Below the pieces are notes generated by a model. The model saw nothing but the letters and a program-made list of their open reading frames with translations, was not told where the DNA came from and ran no database searches. From Cercophora sp. LCS_1 (taxonomy: Eukaryota; Ascomycota; Sordariomycetes; Sordariales; Lasiosphaeriaceae), in assembly GCA_036250225.1 (NCBI GenBank), contig JAPZLL010000017.1:1-64000 (forward strand): a DNA stretch of 64,000 bases, read 5' to 3'. Shown here one piece after another: positions 45,724-55,898 of this stretch. Position numbers and translations under genes: made by a program. The stretch's first letter is position 1, and the number at the start of each line of letters is the position of its first letter.

Positions 45724-46193
45724 TGTAACGACCTCTCTGGGCAGGTCTGCGTGAGGGGTGCTCAGGGCGGCTAAGCCTAGACTAGATTGGGAGGGTGGTC
45801 GTAGATAGCCAAGGGATATCTCAATGTACGAGCTTGGGGTACAAAGTAGTATTGTTATTGTTGCTGAAGGAGGGAGCCTTTAGCAGCTGGGTGGCTTCGC
45901 GCGTATATATCCTTGAGGTCCCGAAGTCCCCGTTCCTTTGGGACCTCGGGTCCGTTCCGAGCTTTGCCCGGTTCGGGACCTACTTGATTGGTTGCTGCAG
46001 CCCGTATACCGTGTCCCGAACCCTATTCCCCTTGGGTTCTATCTAATTGACTGAGGCGGCCCCATTGGCCCCACTTCTGACGTGGTCCCCTGGGCCCCTC
46101 CTTTGGGCCGTGACAGTGTTGCTGTAGTGAGGAAGACACTTATGTGTATAAATAGATAGATGTGGGACCGCTTACCTCTTAGAGGTTCTAACA
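45724..46193. repeat. LTR with near-perfect target duplication
   Basis: 470 bp, starting TGTAACGACCTC and ending GAGGTTCTAACA (inverted ends match 9 of 12). GTGTT precedes and GTGTA follows, a 4-of-5 target duplication. A TATA-like GTATATATCC and a later GTATAAATAG occur inside. Internal GGGACC/GGTCCC blocks resemble those in the LTR at 296-807. Confidence 0.8.
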
Positions 46194-46207
46194 GTGTAAG
46201 ATCAATA

Positions 46208-46425
46208 TGTAACGACCTCTTCTTGGACAGGTCTGCGTGAGGGGTGCTCAGGGCGGCTGGGCCTGGACTAGATTGGGAGGGTGGTCGTAAATAGTCAAGG
46301 GATATCTCAATGTACGAGCTTGGGGTACAAAGTAGTATTGTTATCGTTGCTGAAGGAGGGAGGTTTAACTGCTGGGCTGGCCCGGCGTATATATCCTAGG
46401 GGACCCGGGGACCTGACTTCTCGGC
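46208..46425. repeat. Second, 3'-truncated LTR copy
   Basis: Starts TGTAACGACCTC only 14 bp after the end of the first copy and follows it almost base for base through GTCTGCGTGAGGGGTGCTCAGGGCGG and ATATCTCAATGTACGAGCTTGGGGTACAAAGTAGTATTGTTAT. Similarity fades around 46425, so the 3' half is missing. The two copies are direct repeats. Confidence 0.75.
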
Positions 46426-46434
46426 CAGCATTAT

Positions 46435-46551
46435 TACTCTATTTCCAGATGCCGAATCTATTTTCTCCAATTCTAAAGTTGTCCGTATATATGGACCAAT
46501 GGCGATCCGGCTTGGAGCCTCATGTTACGAAATGAAATAAGAAATAGAGTA
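46435..46551. repeat. Small element bounded by an 11-bp inverted repeat
   Basis: TACTCTATTTC at 46435-46445 and its exact complement GAAATAGAGTA at 46541-46551 bound 117 bp of AT-rich non-coding DNA. The position, exactly where the truncated LTR loses similarity, suggests insertion of a miniature element. It could also be a chance hairpin. Confidence 0.35.
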
Positions 46552-46904
46552 GATACTTGGGGAGCCCCGCCCTGGTGCCGGTTGGCGACACCTCGGCACC
46601 AGAACACCACAACAGGGTGTTGTTTCACGGCCTCACCGTGAGACTGGCTCCCTCATCATCAATTAAGCTATCTACTTATATTGTGTTCCTTCACAGGCCG
46701 AGTGGCTGGCTACACGCGCGCAACGGTGATTTATCCCGTAACACCTCATGTAGGATGTCTTGGCATGTCTGGAGTTTGTTGTCAAGGCTGCTGTCTGTGT
46801 GAACGTTGCAGACACCGAAATGGCCGGTGTCATTCCCAGCTAGTGTTTTCCCGAGCCGAGTTGAGAATCCAGGTCCCTGGGGATGATCTGGTGGGCAGTT
46901 GCGA
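46552..46904. other. No recognisable feature
   Basis: Short overlapping frames only. It lies between the repeat cluster and the hydrolase relic. Confidence 0.35.
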
Positions 46905-47640
46905 TTAGCCTTGTTCCTGTCGCGCAGGGGGTAAAGGATCAGCTCTGCATACAATCTGACCACGATTCTTACTCCCGAACATGGAAAACATGTTTCGGGA
47001 TGTCGATGTCTGCTTTACTTCATAGGCCGACACAACCGGCACCTCCAGTGTGATGCGCTCAAAGTCCTTGCAAATGTTACTAAGTGCAACAACATTGCTT
47101 ATTAGTCGAAACGATCCCTCCAAAACCCCGGGTTTGGCAAAAGAGAAGGAGATCAATCGCCCTCTTGGCTTCGCCCTTCTCGGTGCGGTGAGCTTAAAAA
47201 ATAGCGCTACCGAGGACGTCTATCACGGGCCGGTACCGAAGAAGTTGCTCCTTGCACAGACGGAATGCCTTTATTAGCTAAATTAGCAGGTAAACTCTAG
47301 CTTTTCCGGTCCAATTAGACTGATCGGTAGACGAAGATTTCTTACAAACTTGAGAACAAGCCCGCCTGTGCCATGGCAGATGAACACAAACGGCTTCTTG
47401 GGCTGCTACAGAATGGTCTTAGGGACCATGACGATCGTGTATGAGTTGGCAGATCGGAATAGTCACTTAGACTTTCGCCGGAAATGCAATTCTTGCAGAG
47501 GTCTTCAAGGAGCATGCTGCCCTCCGCCGAGAGCCGGTCCGCAAAGGAGGAAGGTCGACGCTGGTAAACGTACCCCAGAAAATCGGGCCCGGGGGTCATA
47601 TCATTGATTTATTTACTAGTATTTGTAATGGATAGTGCAA
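46905..47640 (-). pseudogene. Decayed SesB-like alpha/beta hydrolase of an NLR-type protein
   Basis: On the minus strand, pieces of the lipase-like domain found at the N-terminus of fungal STAND/NLR incompatibility proteins are in order. First SSFADRLSAEGSMLLEDL, then KPFVFICHGTGGLVLKF (nucleophile elbow, with Thr where Ser or Leu is usual). A real-looking intron of about 66 bp (GTAAGA...TTTAG) follows, then LIKAFRLCKEQ, then a frame slip in a T run before SSPHREG. The last piece reads GSFRLISNVVALSNICKDFERITLEVPVVSAYEVKQT. Several stops and shifts separate the pieces. No NACHT or NB-ARC domain remains. The gene is dead but identifiable. Confidence 0.6.
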
Positions 47641-47713
47641 CCAAATGGTAACCCCACCCTCCCCTTCCACGTACCCCTCCCCAACATCACCGTCCTCGCC
47701 ACCCCTGGCTGTT

Positions 47714-48169
47714 TCAACTTTCCAATGGCTCCAATGGTGACCCAATGAAAACCATCCGTCGAAGGAGTGTTAACCCTAACGTATCCTCTGCCTGATATCT
47801 ATTCCACATTGTTTTAGCGTTCTCGATGGCGATAGTGTTCATCATGCCCGTGAAGGCGCCGACCCTTTCATACGTCCCAGGAGACGCGCGAAGACCCGCG
47901 AGCCCCTGTGACGGCCAAACAACCAAACCACCACACTGAGCTCTATCGCCCGTCAAACAACTCCCCCGTGTGAATCCAAACACATAACGCAGGAACAATT
48001 TTCGGTTGACGCCCGTGTTGCAAATCATCCTTAGCATCCAAGACGAAGCTTCCAGAAGGAAGCCCGACAAAATAGAGCTCCATGAGCGGCTATATTCGAT
48101 AGATTTCTGTAGTAACCATGCTCCTAGCTGACTCTTATACCCAGATTTCAAGATACCCAAGACGCCCAT
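47714..48169 (-). CDS. Unclassified 151-residue open frame
   Basis: Uninterrupted on the minus strand. The stretch ASPGTYERVGAFTG vaguely resembles C-terminal ends of HET-domain proteins, but no domain can be named. It is probably a remnant in the decayed zone to its left. The rest of the 47641-48205 gap shows nothing. Confidence 0.25.
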   Translation of the reverse strand: MGVLGILKSGYKSQLGAWLLQKSIEYSRSWSSILSGFLLEASSWMLRMICNTGVNRKLFLRYVFGFTRGSCLTGDRAQCGGLVVWPSQGLAGLRASPGTYERVGAFTGMMNTIAIENAKTMWNRYQAEDTLGLTLLRRMVFIGSPLEPLES

Positions 48170-48205
48170 CTTGTATATCTCATCAAAATCTCTATTTTTG
48201 CTCCT

Positions 48206-49547
48206 TCACAAACTCTTCACAGTCTCAAGCGACGCTTGTACCCTCATGCTCAATTTCGCAACCCTCTCTTCTGTCTTGGCCGCTTTCCGATATACCGACT
48301 CGCACTGCACCGCCTCTGCCGCCGTCCTGAGTGCTTTCATCAGTTTGCCCAGCGAGGCCAGTTGCACAGCCAAGAGGCTAGCTACGACTAATTCCCATTC
48401 CTCCGCCGAATTGACCTCATACTCACCAAATTGCACTGACTGCCGCTCCATCAGGGGGGTGCCTTTTATTTGACATGAGCTGTTGTTGTTGTCGTTGTTG
48501 TCAACGTCTGTCTCTTGTCTCGTCATCATTTGGCAAGGAAGAAGAACGGACTCACCGTTCGATAACTATCTCCCCCAACCGCAACAGCCTCTCGGCCATA
48601 AACGTCAGAAGAGTCAAATTCTCCGGCCTGAAGCGGCAACGCGCACAACGCAACATGGTATGGCCAAACTCGACGGCCTCTTTGTGTAATACCAGATGTG
48701 CATCAAGGAAGTCGGTCGTGGCCGACTCGAGTTCATGCACGAGAAAGGCGACGTGCTGCAGACACGAGCATTCCCCAGAGGTCCCGCTACCTGGCATAGC
48801 AGTGCATGTGTCTGTCATCGTAGGGGGGAGTGTTGGGGCAGCGGCGGCAGCGGCGGCAGCGGCTGGTACGGGCATGGCGAGGGTCGATGCCGTTGATATC
48901 CACGATGATGGTGGCACCACTGTGTCAAACGGTGATGGAGTCCCTGGTGCGAAATCGGCTAGCCAGTACTCAATGGATGAACTGTCGCCGGCCTGCGCTC
49001 CATCGTCACCCCCGTTCCGTGACACCGCCCCCGGGGTGGGGCATAGCAGCATTGCTGACGGTGTTGAGTGTGAGACGGGGACAAAATCGGCGTCCAATTG
49101 TTGCTGTTGAGTTGTTTGTTGTTGTTGTTGTTTTTGTTGTTGTTGTTGTTGTTGGTGGTGGTGTTGTTGAGGTTGGGGTGGTGGCGGTGTTGGTTCATGT
49201 TGGCGTTTTAAAGGTTCTTTTTGTTGTTTTGTTGGTTGTATCGTTTTCGTGTTGCTCAAAGTGACGGTATCTTGACCTTGTTGCTGTTGCTGGCGGGCTT
49301 CGCTCCCCGTCCGACGCCGACGTGACGACTGCTTGTTCTCGCCGCGCTGGGCATACACGCATGGCTTGGCCAAGGTCCGACACCGACTGCACCCCAGACC
49401 CGCTTTCTCCCCTGAGCAACGTATCTTTCTCTCTCGACAGCTCTGGCATGCTTGCTGGACGAGCGGGCGTGCCGTGGTGGGATCGACAGCTTGGGTCGTG
49501 AGCACATCGTTTTCCGGATTCGCATCGAAGCGCCATGCTCCAAACAT
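48206..49547 (-). CDS. AflR-like Zn2Cys6 transcription factor
   Basis: Exons 49547-48556 and 48479-48206 (76-bp intron) encode 421 residues from the ATG at 49547. The frame stays open upstream to 49973, so a longer start is possible. The binuclear zinc cluster CQSCRERKIRCSG...GCSRCRTLAKPC lies near residues 30-60, followed by a basic RRRR patch. A Gln-rich tract broken by Lys and Thr and an Ala run lie in the middle. The C-terminal third has CLQHVAFLVHELESATTDFLDAHLVLHKEAVEFGHTMLRCARCRF, which, with the second exon, matches the aflatoxin-regulatory-protein domain. It is the only regulator at the edge of the terpene cluster and points away from it, so it is the likely pathway activator. Confidence 0.83.
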
Positions 49548-50191
49548 GATGTTAAATGTTGGTCGTCCTTTTTTTTTCGGGGTTTTTTTTTCCCAGACGG
49601 CAGGCTGTTGAAACCAGACCGTGACCACCCAAATGTGCCATGTTTGGCTGCTCCCGCTGGATTTATTAGCTACAGTTGGAATACCACCTCCGCTGCAGGG
49701 CACTTTCGGCTCGCCAACGTATTCTTCCCACCACTCCTTGATGAGCGTGCGGGAGTCCTTTGCGTGCGCCGCCATGTGGCACAGCCCTCCAGGGGTACAA
49801 TTGAGGTATGATGCATCCAGCCCGTTTTTCTTAGCCCCCCACTTGAACCAATCTTCAACCGACTTCCCAAGGCCTGGGCTCACGTTCAACGGAACGGCAA
49901 CATGTCGGCCGTGAAGCGAGGGATGCACATGGGTGGGGATGCTGCACCTTCGACACTCTGACCGACGTAGCACTGCGGCGCAACTTTGAAGGGGGTCATA
50001 TTAGTTGCGCAGGTTGGCGGGCCCCTACGCCGCCCCCCAGCGCAGCCCTGTGAGGTTAACATGGTGGCACAGACCCGTAACGGGAAGGATCGGAGAGATA
50101 AGGCAGGTAAGCACTCTAATAACAGTATATTCAGTACCCTGTCAAGGTCTCATTGTGGCTCTCATACTCAGCTGCGGAAATGAGTCAAGCC
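49548..50191. other. Gap between regulator and first P450
   Basis: The regulator's possible N-terminal extension (49548-49973) occupies most of it; the remainder carries a short plus-strand frame without recognisable motifs. Confidence 0.35.
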
Positions 50192-52073
50192 TTACCGCAC
50201 CCCCCCTGCCTTGCGCCTGATCCGCACTGGGGTCCGTTCGGCTGGCTGCTGTGCACCCACACCGTAGAAGAAGGGGTCCATCTTAGGGACCCAGCCTTCG
50301 GTGACCTCTAGTTCGTAGTAAGCAGCGAAAACGGTCACGCCACCCATCATCTCCTGCTTTGCAAGATGCCGACCAGGACACATGACGGCTCCACCGCCAT
50401 AGGGCATCCAGATGCCTTCCAGGTTGTCGGTGCTGAAACGCATCTTTCTTGGCTTTTCCTTCTCTGCATTGACGTCCTTGTGCTTTTTTCTCCTGGTCGT
50501 CGGTTCATCATCCTCATCCGGAACCAGGAACCTCTCGGCCCAAAACGCAGACACCGGACGCTGGCCGCCCGCCGTATGATCTTTCCACGCGCCTTCATGG
50601 TAGCCTATGTAGCCGCTGGGCAGCGCAATGAAGGCGCCATGCTGAAAATTCCACGGCCCGTGCTGGAACACGCCGCGCTCGGGAATGCGCGTCACCAGAA
50701 GTGAGATGCGCATGCGTAGCACCTCTGCGTAGATGGACTGCAAAAGAGGCGATGACAAGATCGGGGTGAGGTCGAATTCCAGAGGGACTTGCCCTGGAGA
50801 TGACGCAATGCCGGCTTGCAGCTCGGGGAGTACCCGGTCGCGGAGGTCGCGGTCCTTGTATACCTCAATCAGGTTCCAGAACGCCATGGGGATGGCATTG
50901 GCGTTTGCAGCCATCAACAACCCCAGATCCTCACTCGCAAGGGCATCTTCGTCCATGATCCCTGTGTCCTGGCCCCAGCGCTGCCGCACCTTGAGCCAGA
51001 CGCTTCCCCAATACTCGTCCCATTTGGGGGCGTCAGCATCGCAGTCGCGATAATCGGCGTGCGCGCGCGCAAAGGCCTGCCATTTCTTCATGGCTGCGAC
51101 CATCCTATCACGGGCTGCGTAGGCGCGCGGCGCCAACCACCGCGGGTACGACTTGCCTAACATGGGAATTACGTCGATGTACTCCCAAAAGTCCGCTTCG
51201 ATGCTGGGATTGAGACGTATCAGATGTGGGCCAAAGAGAGCCGTAGTTGTGGCGGTAAAGACGCGGGATCTCCTGTCGCCTGTCAATATCTCTTCCCACA
51301 ACGTTTGTTTCGGGATTGGCATACCACCACGGCCAAAAATCAGCCAGATCAACCCATTCGCCTGAATCAACTGGGTCGTTGGGGTTGGCCACAGCAAGAC
51401 CTTCGCTCAGTGCCGATACATAGCGGGAGGCCAGATGCCGGAGACTCTCACCAACAAGAAACCTGGCTGAGGAGGCGTGTTGGCTGTGCCAGACGCGCTG
51501 GTTTTCGGGGACGTTGGTCCCAGGAATGGGATTTGGGCTGATGCCACTGACGTCGTTGCGATACATTGCTGTGACTATTAGCCAGAGGCTCCTGGAGATA
51601 TACATGAGGGAGAGAGGTAAAAAAAAAAAAAAAAAAAAAAAAAACTCACGCATCACATGCTCTGGCGTTCCAAACATCTTTTCCATCACTTCGGACATTA
51701 ACAACTTGTTCGATGTGTACCTTGTCGACTTCAAGATCGCACCGTAGTCGGCCGGATTCAGAATCAGATTGAAGTTGCCCTTCAGACCCAGCAGCTTGAC
51801 GGTGTACGGCTTGTCGTCGCCATATTTTGCCCGCACACGCTCAATAAACTTCTCAACATCCAAGACAAACTCTAGGGTGCTGCCAATCACCGGCAGCCAG
51901 TACGGTACCGTTGGTGGATCGCGGCCATGCTGGGTACTATTTGTGGCTAGCCAGTAGTTGATGCTGGTGATCAGATATGTTGCCGCTGAGATGGCCAATG
52001 GCACGACGATGATCGCAACAGACCAGTTGCCAAGCACGTGGACCCGTATGAGGGTTGGGATTTCGGTGATCAT
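50192..52073 (-). CDS. Cytochrome P450, CYP7/CYP8-like (cluster P450-1)
   Basis: Exons 52073-51650, 51568-51325 and 51272-50192 encode 582 residues. An N-terminal membrane helix (WSVAIIVVPLAISAATYLI) is followed by VPYWLPVIGSTLEFV. The I-helix reads LMAANANAIPMAFW, with Asn in place of the usual acid/Thr pair, as in CYP7/CYP8-type enzymes. ExxR is EVLR, and the haem Cys lies in YGGGAVMCPGRHLAKQE. An 18-residue Lys/Arg/Glu-rich insertion (TRRKKHKDVNAEKEKPRK) precedes the haem loop. The first intron (51569-51649) holds a run of over 20 T on the coding strand and is itself stop-free. It is divergent from the terpene synthase across 669 bp, so the two may share a promoter. Expected role: oxidation of the sesquiterpene. 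Confidence 0.83.
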
Positions 52074-52742
52074 GGTGGTTTTTGCTGCGGCCGACGCAAC
52101 GTTCTTCCTTGAGGCGAACGAAGCAGTGCAGTCGGCGTACCATGAAATATTTGATCACAAGCCTTTTCTCGTAAGCGAGTCTTCTTGTCGTTATCGCCGA
52201 GCTTGGATGACCCGACCGGCTGGTGCTTTGTGCAATTGGCATTGCAGTGGTGTCTCGCACCCCCGCTTGTCCTAGAAAGCGTGGGCTACCAGAAGGGGAC
52301 ACAGGGTGGTACGAGGACGTAAGCGGTTGGTTCGGTGTGTGACGGTTTGGGAAACTGCCGTGTCTTGCTGGGGCGCCAAGTATCTGCGGGTACCACTCTC
52401 AGCGGCGGTTGATTGGGGTCTCCGCCACAGCCTATCCGCCTCGTCTCGGAGCGTATGACATGGAGATACCAGACGGGATACCGACGGTGATCACGGAAGA
52501 GGGCACGCTGCTGCCTCGTGGGTTTCAGATGCGAGATGAGCCCTTCGCCATTGCGTTCAAGGTAGCTTCGGCATGTATAAAAGTATTATATGCGACTTGT
52601 GGGCAAAGATGCCTCGGGCTGGTGTCCGCAGCTCCTGCTATTGTGTCGCTGCCCCTATTTCGCTTCTACAAATTCTTTGCCGATATCGTACGACAACTGC
52701 CCTTTTCTCGTCAGACTCTTGCCTTGAACCCCCCAAGACAAC
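52074..52742. promoter_or_regulatory. Divergent promoter of P450-1 and terpene synthase
   Basis: 669 bp between two cluster genes transcribed away from each other. A near-palindrome CTCGTAAGCGAG lies at 52168-52179. It resembles AflR-type TCG/CGA half-sites, but with four rather than five spacer bases. No binding data; the assignment is inference from layout. Confidence 0.4.
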
Positions 52743-53845
52743 ATGGCAACCGAGGTGCTCACCGTGACGGCGCTGGCGCCGGGTCCCGGCTCCAAGCCCA
52801 AGCCCTTGGTCAAGGTGCTTCCGTTCAGCGACATCCCCCCTTCCGACCTCAAGGCTCTCTGCCATCCACTGGTCGACGAGATCGCCAAGGAGGTCGATGA
52901 CTACTTTCTCCAGCACTGGCCTTTCCCGGACCAGCGCAGCCGCAAGAGGTTCGTCAACGCCGGATTCTCTCGCGTGACATGCCTCTACTTTCCCATGGCC
53001 TTGGATGACCGCATCCACTTTGCGTGCCGTCTATTGACCGTGTTGTTCCTCATTGATGGTAAGACTACTTTGTTCAACGATGGTAGGTCTACAGCTGACG
53101 AGATAGATATGTTGGAACACATGTCCCTTGCCGAAGGAGAGGCATACAACAACCACCTCATGCCGCTTATGCGTGGCGATGTGCTCCCTGACCGCACCGT
53201 GCCCGTCGAGTACATCATGTACGACCTGTGGGAGAGCATGAGGGCCCACGATCTAGAGATGGCCAACGATATTCTGGAGCCCGTGTTTGTCTTTATGCGC
53301 GCCCAGACGGACAAAGCCCGCACCAAGAAGATGGGCCTCAAGGAGTATCTCGAGTACCGTGAGCGGGACGTCGGCAAGGGGTACGTTTCCCTTCATTTTT
53401 CTTGCACGACCGGAGCACTGACGCGAACAGCCTCCTCGCCGCCTTGATGCGCTTCTCCATGGGCCTGTCCATGTCGGAAGAGGAACTCGAGATCGCGCGC
53501 CCGGCGGACATGAACTGCTCCAAGCATCTTTCCATTGTCAACGACATTTGGAGCTACGAGAAGGAGCTGCTGGCGTCGCAAAGTGCACACGAGGAAGGCG
53601 GCATCCTGTGCACCGGCGTGGCGACGTTTGCTGACGAGGCGGACCTCTCGGTCGACGCCGCCAAGCGCGTGCTCTACTTGCTGTGCCGCGAGTGGGAGAG
53701 GCGCCACGCTGAGTTGGTCCGCGAGATCTTGGCCCAGCGGGACACCCCGGGGCTCCGCAAGTACCTTGATGGTTTAGAGTACCAGATGAGCGGCAATGAG
53801 TTCTGGAGCAGGACGACGCTGCGTTATCTTGCGCCGACCGAGTAG
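52743..53845 (+). CDS. ari1: Aristolochene synthase-like sesquiterpene cyclase
   Basis: Exons 52743-53058, 53107-53380 and 53431-53845 (introns 48 and 50 bp) encode 334 residues, the family's usual length. The first splice creates the metal-binding motif DDMLE at residues 105-109. The second motif, NDIWSYEKE, supplies Asn234, Ser238 and Glu242. GDVLPDRTVPVEYIMYDLWESMRAHD, GLKEYLEYRERDVGKG and the C-terminal EYQMSGNEFWSRTTLRY are the recognised aristolochene synthase blocks. The enzyme converts farnesyl diphosphate to a bicyclic eremophilane hydrocarbon in the cytosol with magnesium. The 48-bp first intron has no stop and keeps frame, so unspliced RNA would encode a protein lacking the metal motif. 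The symbol is given by family resemblance. A different eremophilane product is possible. Confidence 0.9.
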
Positions 53846-54304
53846 GTGATCGTCGTTGGCGCCTGGTCCTCTCAAGTTTGGCTTTGTGATTTTCCTTCGG
53901 CGGCGTGATTTGGTTTCGTACGTATCTAGACAGATAACAGTCCATTCAAAGTCTTGCTGTAGCAACGCAAAATGTGCGAGGTCGGCAAATGCGAAACAAA
54001 CCAATGACAGCGCGCGGTGTCATGTTGACTTCCGGCGGTTACCCCTTTCAGCCGCACGCCTGCCTGCTGCCTGAGATTCCATCCAAGGGCCAGGGTTGTG
54101 GGGCTACATGAGCAACCCCTCCGTGCTCCCTTCCCAGTCTCTGCATGTTGACGGGGCCAAACGATACCCCATCTTAACTTCCCGTCACTGGCACCCCATG
54201 AGACAATCTTCAAGACAAGGAGCCGACATTCTCACTTTCATCCCACAACCAAATATCAATTCCAACCCCCACCCAGCGCCCGCTTTCCCGCCTACCGAGT
54301 CGCA
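53846..54304. other. Intergenic region upstream of the acyltransferase
   Basis: Presumed terminator of the cyclase and promoter of the acyltransferase, with a C-rich leader (CCCACCCAGCGCCCGC) near 54270. No palindromic factor site stood out. Confidence 0.4.
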
Positions 54305-55816
54305 ATGCTTGTCAAGATGGACAAATCACACCCACGGCGCTTTGCGCTCAACCCGATGGACAACATCATGCCAAGATTCAACATCAACTTCATCTTGACC
54401 TTTGGCATCAAGCCTGGCATCCCGTTTCAAAAGGTCCACGACCTGCTGCAGTCCAGCTTGAAGACGGCAGCCGACGAACTGCCTATCTTTCGACGCCGCG
54501 TCTTTGCAGTGACACCTGGCCGCCTCGAAGCTCGCGAAGACCCAGACTGGACCCCAAAGGTTATCTTCAACGACATCTCGGAAGCATGGCCCGATTACCA
54601 GGATCTCATCGACGAGGGCCTTCCGCAGGACGAGCTAGATGGCGCACAGTTACTGCCGCCTGCGCCCACGGATCTCAGCCCCGAAGGTGAGGGTGCATCC
54701 GCCATCGTCGCCCAGGCCAACTTTGTGAATGGCGGGCTTCTCCTGGGCATGTGCCACTTTCACTCTCTGGTCGACGGCATGAGCGGCTCTCTCCTTCTCA
54801 AGATGTGGGCCAAGCACATGCGCATCCACCAGGGAGCCAACGAGGGATACGCCCATCTCGACATCCCCGTCTCCAACTGCGATTACAACCTTGTCCCGCA
54901 GGCTTGGCAGAACGCCGGGAACAACACCCCGTCCCCTGACGAAGTGCAGAAGGCAACCCCCGAAACGTGGCGTCTGCTTGGTCTGCTCCCGCCCCTCTCC
55001 CCCGAAGAAACGGCTGCCAAGGTAGCATTTACCCTGGACCCGTCAGCCGCACCCCCACCACCAGAGGTCCGAACCTCCATCTTCTACGTCTCGGCTCCGG
55101 CTTTCTCCGCCCTCTCAGCCGCAGCAGCACCCCCGAAAGGTGCCGTTTCCGAGTCCAACCCCGTTCCCACAGCCAACGACGCGCTTATGGCCCTCCTCTG
55201 GCGCTGCATCATGCGTGCTCGTCTGGCTGCTGACCCAACCTCGCCGGATTATACTGCCCCCGGCGTCCTTGCCGAGTTGGACAGCACGCTCGACGGACGT
55301 GCCCTGTTCGGCGACACTTTGCCGTGGGCGTACATGGGCACACTCATTTTTATCGCAACGACGCGTCTACCCGTGACTGACGTGGTTGCACCTGCGGATC
55401 GTGTTCCTCTCTGTACCATTGCGGCCGAGGTGCGTCGCACGGTGAAGAGCATCACGCGTGAGCGTATCCATCAGGCCTACGGGTTGGCGGCTGCCATGAA
55501 TGACGACGAACTCGCGTCTGTGGGGTTGCGCTATCCGTTTGCCACGTTTGCCGGTGCAGAGTGCTGTTTTACCAGTTTCTTGTCCATGCCTGTCATGGAT
55601 GCGAGTCTTGGGAGTGGTGTTTTTGAGAACGGTGGAACACCAGACCACATGAGGCCGCCAAGGCGCGAGTTTGATGTTGTTTGTCGGAGGTGCGTGATTC
55701 TGCCCCCAAGACCGGCCGGTGGATTTGAGGTCATGTTGTCGTTGAAGAAGGCTGAGATGGAGGCTCTGGAGGCGGATGAGGAGTTTACAAAGTTTGCCCA
55801 GTTTTTGTGCCGTTAA
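54305..55816 (+). CDS. BAHD-like acyltransferase (trichothecene acetyltransferase family)
   Basis: Single exon, 503 residues. LNPMDNIMPRFNINFILTF near the start and the catalytic HxxxD motif HSLVD (His153, Asp157) within MCHFHSLVDGMSGSLLL place it in the fungal transferase family PF02458. The C-terminal structural DFGWG-type motif is not obvious, as often in fungal members; the region FATFAGAECCFTSFLSMP occupies its place. These cytosolic enzymes transfer acyl groups from CoA to hydroxyls. In this cluster it would esterify an oxygenated eremophilane. Another ATG four codons downstream is an equally possible start. It lies 459 bp after the cyclase, same strand. Confidence 0.83.
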   Translation: MLVKMDKSHPRRFALNPMDNIMPRFNINFILTFGIKPGIPFQKVHDLLQSSLKTAADELPIFRRRVFAVTPGRLEAREDPDWTPKVIFNDISEAWPDYQDLIDEGLPQDELDGAQLLPPAPTDLSPEGEGASAIVAQANFVNGGLLLGMCHFHSLVDGMSGSLLLKMWAKHMRIHQGANEGYAHLDIPVSNCDYNLVPQAWQNAGNNTPSPDEVQKATPETWRLLGLLPPLSPEETAAKVAFTLDPSAAPPPPEVRTSIFYVSAPAFSALSAAAAPPKGAVSESNPVPTANDALMALLWRCIMRARLAADPTSPDYTAPGVLAELDSTLDGRALFGDTLPWAYMGTLIFIATTRLPVTDVVAPADRVPLCTIAAEVRRTVKSITRERIHQAYGLAAAMNDDELASVGLRYPFATFAGAECCFTSFLSMPVMDASLGSGVFENGGTPDHMRPPRREFDVVCRRCVILPPRPAGGFEVMLSLKKAEMEALEADEEFTKFAQFLCR

Positions 55817-55898
55817 AACGAATAGTTGTACATACTACCATTCGATCCCTCCACAACGCAACAAGGATCTGTACCAAAGGATATAGAGTTACACGATT

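Noticed and set aside
51617..51645. Poly-A/T run as an assembly artefact or poly(A) site
   Set aside because: It lies inside a well-supported intron of P450-1 with good splice signals, so a pyrimidine-rich tract is sufficient explanation.
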